Below are positions 59,250 through 64,000 of a DNA stretch of 64,000 nucleotides, piece after piece. Position 1 is the stretch's first letter, and the number at the start of each line of letters is the position of its first letter. Below the pieces are notes generated by a model. It made no database searches, was not told where the DNA came from, and saw only the letters and a program-made list of their open reading frames with translations. A program made the translations under genes and the position numbers. Source of the stretch: Voacanga thouarsii (taxonomy: Eukaryota > Streptophyta > Magnoliopsida > Gentianales > Apocynaceae); assembly GCA_026120185.1 (NCBI GenBank), contig JANUWF010002362.1, forward strand, positions 868,001-932,000. The letters run 5' to 3'.

Positions 59250-62200
59250 TGTAACACCCCTTACTACGTACCCTAAAAAGGGCGGGGATGTCGCCTTGTT
59301 GCGAGGACAAGGGGTCTTTAAAACGAGGTACAACATAAAGACAAACGCAAGAAATCAAACATAGATAAATAAAGAAAACTCTTATTACATCTGGCTCAAA
59401 CTGGAGCAAAACTAAATAAAAGCAAACATCAGTTCCAGAAGCATAAATCAACATTTGTCTCTCAAAACATAATAAAAATGACAAAAGCTTCAACTATTAC
59501 ACATCTCGCTTACTCAGCATAATCAATCTCTTGAAAATATGATATAAAATAGTGTGAGATTAACATCTCAGTAAGTCCTTTGTGTGCACATGGTACTTTG
59601 AACAGTTCATGAATGCATAGCTGAAAACATTTACAAAAATATTTGGCAAGTCATAAATAATTTCTCTTTGAAGGAGTGGGATTTTCTCATTGTCACAATT
59701 TGTACAAAATAAATCCAACACTCGAATAAACAGTCATGGTGCCACACTTTGAGCCCCATGATAAGAAAATGGTCAAAACACCACACTTTGTGCACCTTGA
59801 CAGGATCAGATTACCACACTTTGGGCGTTCTGATCAAAGGTGGGTGTATGGCCCACCAGGTGAGATACTCCTCTATCTCTTCACCAAACAAAACCATCCG
59901 GGTGTCCATGCTAGGAAAATAAAGAATACCTTACCAGGTATAAATGCTAGCTCGGAGTGGCTTGACCAACCAATACTGTCGCCTTCTCAAGTGGAGCTTA
60001 TCTTCTGGAGATGACAACCTGCCAGAAGACTCACTCACGCTCTCCAAGGCTAGTATTGTTAGCCTACCCTTATTGAGTACACAACGAATATAACCGTCAA
60101 TTCCTGGTTTATAATAATTCCATACCTTGGCTTTGTAAAATGTGGTTTTCTTTTAAAAGAGTTTTCTAAAATGTTTAAGAGAAAGAACAGTTCTTAATAA
60201 AGGTATTAGTTTGACAAAACCATTTAGAGAATGAACATCCACGTTTACAACCCAAATAATCATAATTCAACAATAGCTTCACAAAGCTTTACAACATTTG
60301 ACTTGCCATCATAAGCATTTAACAAAAGAGTTTATGCAAGGACTTACTTGATATGCCTCAGATAAATAAGAAAAATCAACTGCTTGATTCCTTCAAATAA
60401 TCTCATGATCTAGAATCACATAATATCATGATCAGGACTTAATCGTCTCAAACATGCATATAAACTCACTTATTCCCCTAAGCATATCATGACTCATCAT
60501 CTAGCTTCAAATAAACCTCCCATTCCATGAAATAAACATACCATAATCATATACCCATCTATGACATGAGTAATATATCAAAAGGTCTCAACTTAACCAT
60601 CAAGATTCACATCCATCATTATCACAATAAAACATAGCATTGCTATCCATCGAATATGCTTAACACAATACTCATCACAAAATATTCATTCATCCTAACC
60701 AAACCCATTCATCATGCTAATATACTCCCATAAACATCATCAATCATATTAGACCTTAATTATGTCATCAAGGATAAGAATTTCTTTACCTTACGACAAC
60801 CGGATTAACAAGATCCCGATGCCCCTATGGTGACCCTCACGAGTTCGCTTGAGAATGAGAGAAATTTGTCTTCTTTACTTCCTCTTGATACAAAATTGTG
60901 AAAGAAGATGAAATCAACCTCTATGTGGCGTGATTCCAGGGAAGAAAAAGAGAAGAATCAATGGAGAAGAAGAATCAAGAGGTTGAGAGGTCTTTTGCTT
61001 ACCTTAGGGAGTGCTCAATTTTTTTGGCCTAGGATTGCTCTTAAGTTTTCGAAAATTGCAGAGGAAGTTTGCTAGAATTTTTTGTGTAGTAAGGTTGGAA
61101 TAGGCGGCTACTGTGGTTTAGGGTTAGAAGAGTTTGATTTAGGGTTAGAAGGTGATGCTAAGAAGGACTCCTAATGGCTCTAGGTTCTTTTGGCAGCAAT
61201 GGCGAAAAACTACAACTTGCTGCACTTTTATTGCTGCCGAAATTGAGAGGAGTTGAGAGAAGAAAAATAGTTTGAAGTTGCTCTCTTAAGCTGGCCGAAA
61301 ACTGCACAAGTGAAGGGTTGTATGTGTTCAGGTTTTTGTCCAAAACTAGATGGAGTTTGAGTGAGTTTTGACAACCAAAAATTCTGTGCAGGAAGGGTGT
61401 GTGTGGGCTGTGTGAAAATTACTGAACAAAAGAGGGAAAATTCTGGGCTATTTTGGTTGTTGTTCTGTCGCAAATCAAAGAGGAAAAGTGAGGGATTTAG
61501 GTGCTATAAATTGGCTTAATCAACAAGGAGTTTTGGTGTGTCTTGGAGTGCAGAATTTCGTTTGATATGGAGTGCACAAATTGACCGAAATTCTGTGCAC
61601 TATGCTAGCCGAAATTCCTGTGCACAAGCTGGCCGAAATTCTGGAAATTGTAGGGGATAAAAATCTGATTTGTTTTAGGATAGAATAAAATCTGGTTAGC
61701 ATGAAGATTTAGGATAAGATTCTCGAGTCTTAGGAGAGTTTGTGTTGAGCTAGGAGTTCTCCAAAGGTGGCGGCACAAAGCTGGAAAAATTCCTAGATTT
61801 TTAGCTAGGGTTCTACGTTCAAAAGCAACAAGATATTTTGTTAGGAAAATAACAAATTAATTCAATCTAACTAATATAAAATCTGATGAATTAAAAACAA
61901 GGTAGAATTTAATTGCTCTAGCTAGAATTTTCGAAAATCAAAGAGGATAAAAGCTGAAATAAAATTTAGTCTTTATCCTTATCAAACATCCTTGAATTTA
62001 GGAGATAAATATGGAGACTTATCCTTTAAGAAGATGGCACTGAAATTCAAGATAATAGCTAGGGTTTTTTTGGCAAAGGCATGAAGAAATCTAGAAAAAG
62101 AATTCAAAAAGAAAGCTAAGATTCGCAAGAGGTAAGATTTGAACTCGGGTCACTGAGGGATAATCACCAACCCTAACCGCTATTCCAAATCAATTCCGAT

Positions 62201-62456
62201 GTTAATATATCTCTAAGAAATTCTTTTCACCTTAGCTCTCATCCCTCCTTTTCCTCTACTAAATTTTACCCAAAACAATTTCCAATCAATGCGATAACAT
62301 AATTATTTCCCTTAAATAAATTAATGCAAGAGCAACATTGAAAATCACATGCACCCATGCGAGCATAATTTTAAAACATCCCATGAAATGCAAAATGCTA
62401 TGCAATGCATGACTTTTTCCCCATAGGTCAAAGGTGGTTTTGGGTGGGGTATTACA
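59250..62456 (-). mobile_element. Tekay-like element 2, 3' LTR
   Basis: Plus strand TGTAACACCCCTTACTACG to GTGGGGTATTACA, 3207 bp; minus strand TGTAATACCCCACCC at 62456, right after a polypurine tract. Contains GGCGGGGATGTCGCC, ACAAGGGGTCTTT, a damaged palindrome ATTGAGTACACAAC near 60073 and a tRNA-like module at 62132. Sequence following the LTR end (minus, CTACACCTCAACC) is no primer-binding site, so this is not the 5' LTR of element 1; element 2 is inserted in element 1. Confidence 0.88.
62132..62190 (-). other. tRNA-like module in Tekay element 2 LTR
   Basis: Minus strand GGAATAGCGGTTAGGGTTGG (box A-like), CCCTCAGTGACCCGAGTTC and AAATCTTAC (box B-like). More diverged than the other copies. 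Confidence 0.45.
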
Positions 62457-62475
62457 TCCCCTCCCCCTTAAGAGA
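62457..62475 (-). promoter_or_regulatory. Polypurine tract of Tekay element 2
   Basis: Minus strand TTAAGGGGGAGGGGA directly before the LTR start TGTAATACC. Confidence 0.85.
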
Positions 62476-62505
62476 ATTTCATCCCAAAATCCAGATTCCA
62501 AACCC

Positions 62506-63021
62506 TTAGAGCATATCTGGATACTTCCGTCTTAACCATTCTTTAGTTTCCCACGTCGCATCATGTGCTCCATGATGATCCCAAAGTTTTTTTACCATAG
62601 GTATCTGCTTGTTTTGAAGAGTCTTGACACTCCACTCCAAAATCTTGACTGGTTTCTCCACATAACTCAAATTCGGATGCAATTCCAAAGGTTCCTCTTT
62701 AAGCACATGGCTTGGATCAGGGTTGTACTTCTTTAGCTGAGAGATATGGAAAACATCATGTATCCTGGTTAGTCTGTTGGGTAGATCCAACCCATAGGCA
62801 ATCGGCCCAACCTTTTTCATTATCGGAAACGGTCCCAAATACCTAGGACTCAACTTTTCTCCCTTCGGCTGCCTCAGTATTCCTCTGCTAGGAGTTAGCT
62901 TTAAGAATACGCGATCACCCACTTGGAACTCCAGTTCCCTTCTCCTATTATCTGTGTAACTCTTCTGCCAACTTTGTGCTGCTCTCAGTCTTTGTCTAAT
63001 GATCCTAACCTTATCCGTCAT
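62506..63021 (-). pseudogene. Tekay element 2: integrase C-end and chromodomain
   Basis: An open frame of 171 codons is part of a longer polyprotein: LRAAQSWQKSYTDNRRRELE, FQVGDRVFLKLTPSRG, GPY/F-type RYLGPFPIMKKVGPIAYGLD, LTRIHDVFHISQLKKYNPDP, then the chromodomain EKPVKILEWSVKTLQNKQIP, VKKLWDHHGAHDATWETKEW, RRKYPDML. It is better preserved than the same part of element 1. Upstream frames are broken, so it is not expressed as an intact polyprotein. Confidence 0.9.
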
Positions 63022-63767
63022 TTCTTGAATACATACCTCTCCGATCTTTCTAATGTGCCCCTCTTCTGTCTAACCCCAGTATATCGGTACTTGACATTTT
63101 CGCCCATATAATGCTTCATACGGTGCCATCCTAATCGATGCCTGATGACTATTGTTATATGCCAATTCTACATACGGTAGACACTCAATCCACTTGTCTC
63201 CAAAGTCCAAAATACACGCCCGAAGCATATCTTCCAATGTCTGAATGACTCTTTCGGATTGACTGTCGGTCTGTGGATGAGCAGATGTGCTAAATTTCAA
63301 CGTAGTACCCAAAGACTCCTGAAACTTATTCTAGAATCTTGAAGTGAACCCGGAATCCCTATCTGATATGATGCCTGACGGTACACCATGCAACCTTACA
63401 ATTTCCCGGGTATAAGTCTGAGTTAACTTTTCTATCGAGTCCATTACGTTCACCGGTATAAAATGCGCTGTCTTGGTCAATCTTCCACTACCACCCAAAC
63501 TGCATTCTTGTGCGACTTGGTCATCGAAAGGCCAGTCACAAAATCTATAGTCACTTCTTCCCATTTCAACTCAAGAATCGGCAATGGTTGCAATGACCCT
63601 GCAGACTTCTTGTGTTCCACCTTAACTTTCTGGCATGTCAGGCACGTTGATACATACTGAACCACATCTCTCTTCATTCCAGCCCACCAATATTTCTTCT
63701 TCAGGTCATGATACATCTTTACTTCCCCAGGGTGTATGGTATACTTGGTCCTGTAAGCGTCGTCCAA
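63022..63767 (-). pseudogene. Tekay element 2: integrase finger and core
   Basis: From 63767: H2C2 finger with HPGEVKMYHDLKKKYWW and CLTCQKVKVEHKKS (all Cys present), [11 protein letters not shown] (first Asp), frameshift near 63480, [36 protein letters not shown] (second Asp) then a stop near 63331, SAHPQTDSQSERVIQTLEDM (Glu), YEALYGRKCQVPIYWG and a stop near 63070. Two stops and one frameshift. Confidence 0.9.
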
Positions 63768-64000
63768 TATCCTGTTCCTTAAGCCTTGGGTGTTAAGTAC
63801 ACATATTCGGTCCCGAAAATACAGTATCCCTTTCTCGTGGTTGGAAAATCTATACCTCCTCTCCCAATCTCTTTTTCTTTGAATCCCTGAAATTCCACAC
63901 TGTCCTGCTGGGTGGCTACAATTTCCTGCTCCAGATCAGGCCTCAAGGTTAAGTTACTTACATAGATCTTCCCCTCTTGAACTCCTGCCTCATGCTCTAG
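63768..64000 (-). pseudogene. Tekay element 2: region between RNase H and integrase, cut by window edge
   Basis: Minus strand reads KIYVSNLTLRPDLEQEIVAT, SVEFQGFKEKEI and YVYLTPKA before the finger, the usual connection before integrase. RNase H, RT, protease and gag should lie beyond 64000. Confidence 0.75.

Noticed and set aside
59250..62456. This LTR as the 5' LTR of Tekay element 1 (shared-LTR tandem)
   Set aside because: The bases after its minus-strand end (CTACACCTCAACC) do not resemble any primer-binding site, whereas the other side has a polypurine tract; it is the 3' LTR of element 2.
1..64000. Host genes, CRISPR arrays, rRNA genes or satellite arrays
   Set aside because: No host-type exon series, no regularly spaced direct repeats, no rRNA words and no tandem satellite were seen; only simple microsatellites.

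Overview
The window is nuclear DNA of a flowering plant, probably a eudicot with a large, repeat-rich genome (inference). It is AT-rich and consists almost entirely of nested, decayed retrotransposons. I found no convincing host protein-coding gene, no rRNA or functional tRNA gene, and no CRISPR array. The plant assignment rests on element types typical of plants: Ty3-gypsy chromoviruses with a C-terminal chromodomain (Tekay-like, LTRs of 3-4.4 kb), Athila-type Ty3-gypsy with a GCGCCGTTGCCG primer-binding site, several Ty1-copia elements and an RTE-clade LINE with its plant-typical 3' tail. The layout suggests pericentromeric or other heterochromatic DNA.

Layout. 1-6692: a minus-strand copia element (3' LTR, RNase H, RT) split by a 4259-bp Tekay-like solo LTR (1024-5282) with a perfect 5-bp target duplication. 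6693-8614: front half of a plus-strand Tekay-like LTR. 8615-18322: an Athila complex, made of a minus-strand LTR plus integrase remnant (8615-12058) facing a plus-strand tandem of 3' end, LTR, non-coding interior and LTR (12059-18322). 18323-25983: plus-strand copia remnants whose first 3' LTR holds a minus-strand 1708-bp solo LTR (19647-21354) of another copia family, again with a perfect duplication. 25984-29051: decayed LTR-like DNA and an orphan Athila polypurine tract. 29052-35612: a Tekay-like LTR piece hosting a Reina/CRM-type chromovirus (30362-35497) that has lost RT and most of integrase. 35613-43379: a minus-strand RTE LINE split by a copia LTR (37775-42827) that itself carries a copia gag-pol core in its middle. 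43380 to about 59249: a minus-strand Tekay-like chromovirus whose 3' LTR is split by a copia solo LTR (43998-50219), itself split by a plus-strand Tekay solo LTR (44267-48496). 59250-64000: the 3' half of a second Tekay-like element, inserted in the leader of the first.

None of the elements is intact. In the two best-preserved polyproteins most in-frame stops look like C-to-T or G-to-A changes, as expected of methylated, silenced DNA. The most unusual points are the copia core sitting inside one LTR, a tRNA-like fold kept in the Tekay LTRs, a leader reading frame with repeated SUMO-interaction-like motifs upstream of a chromovirus gag, an Athila polypurine tract fused exactly to a Tekay LTR end, and long inverted LTR pairs.
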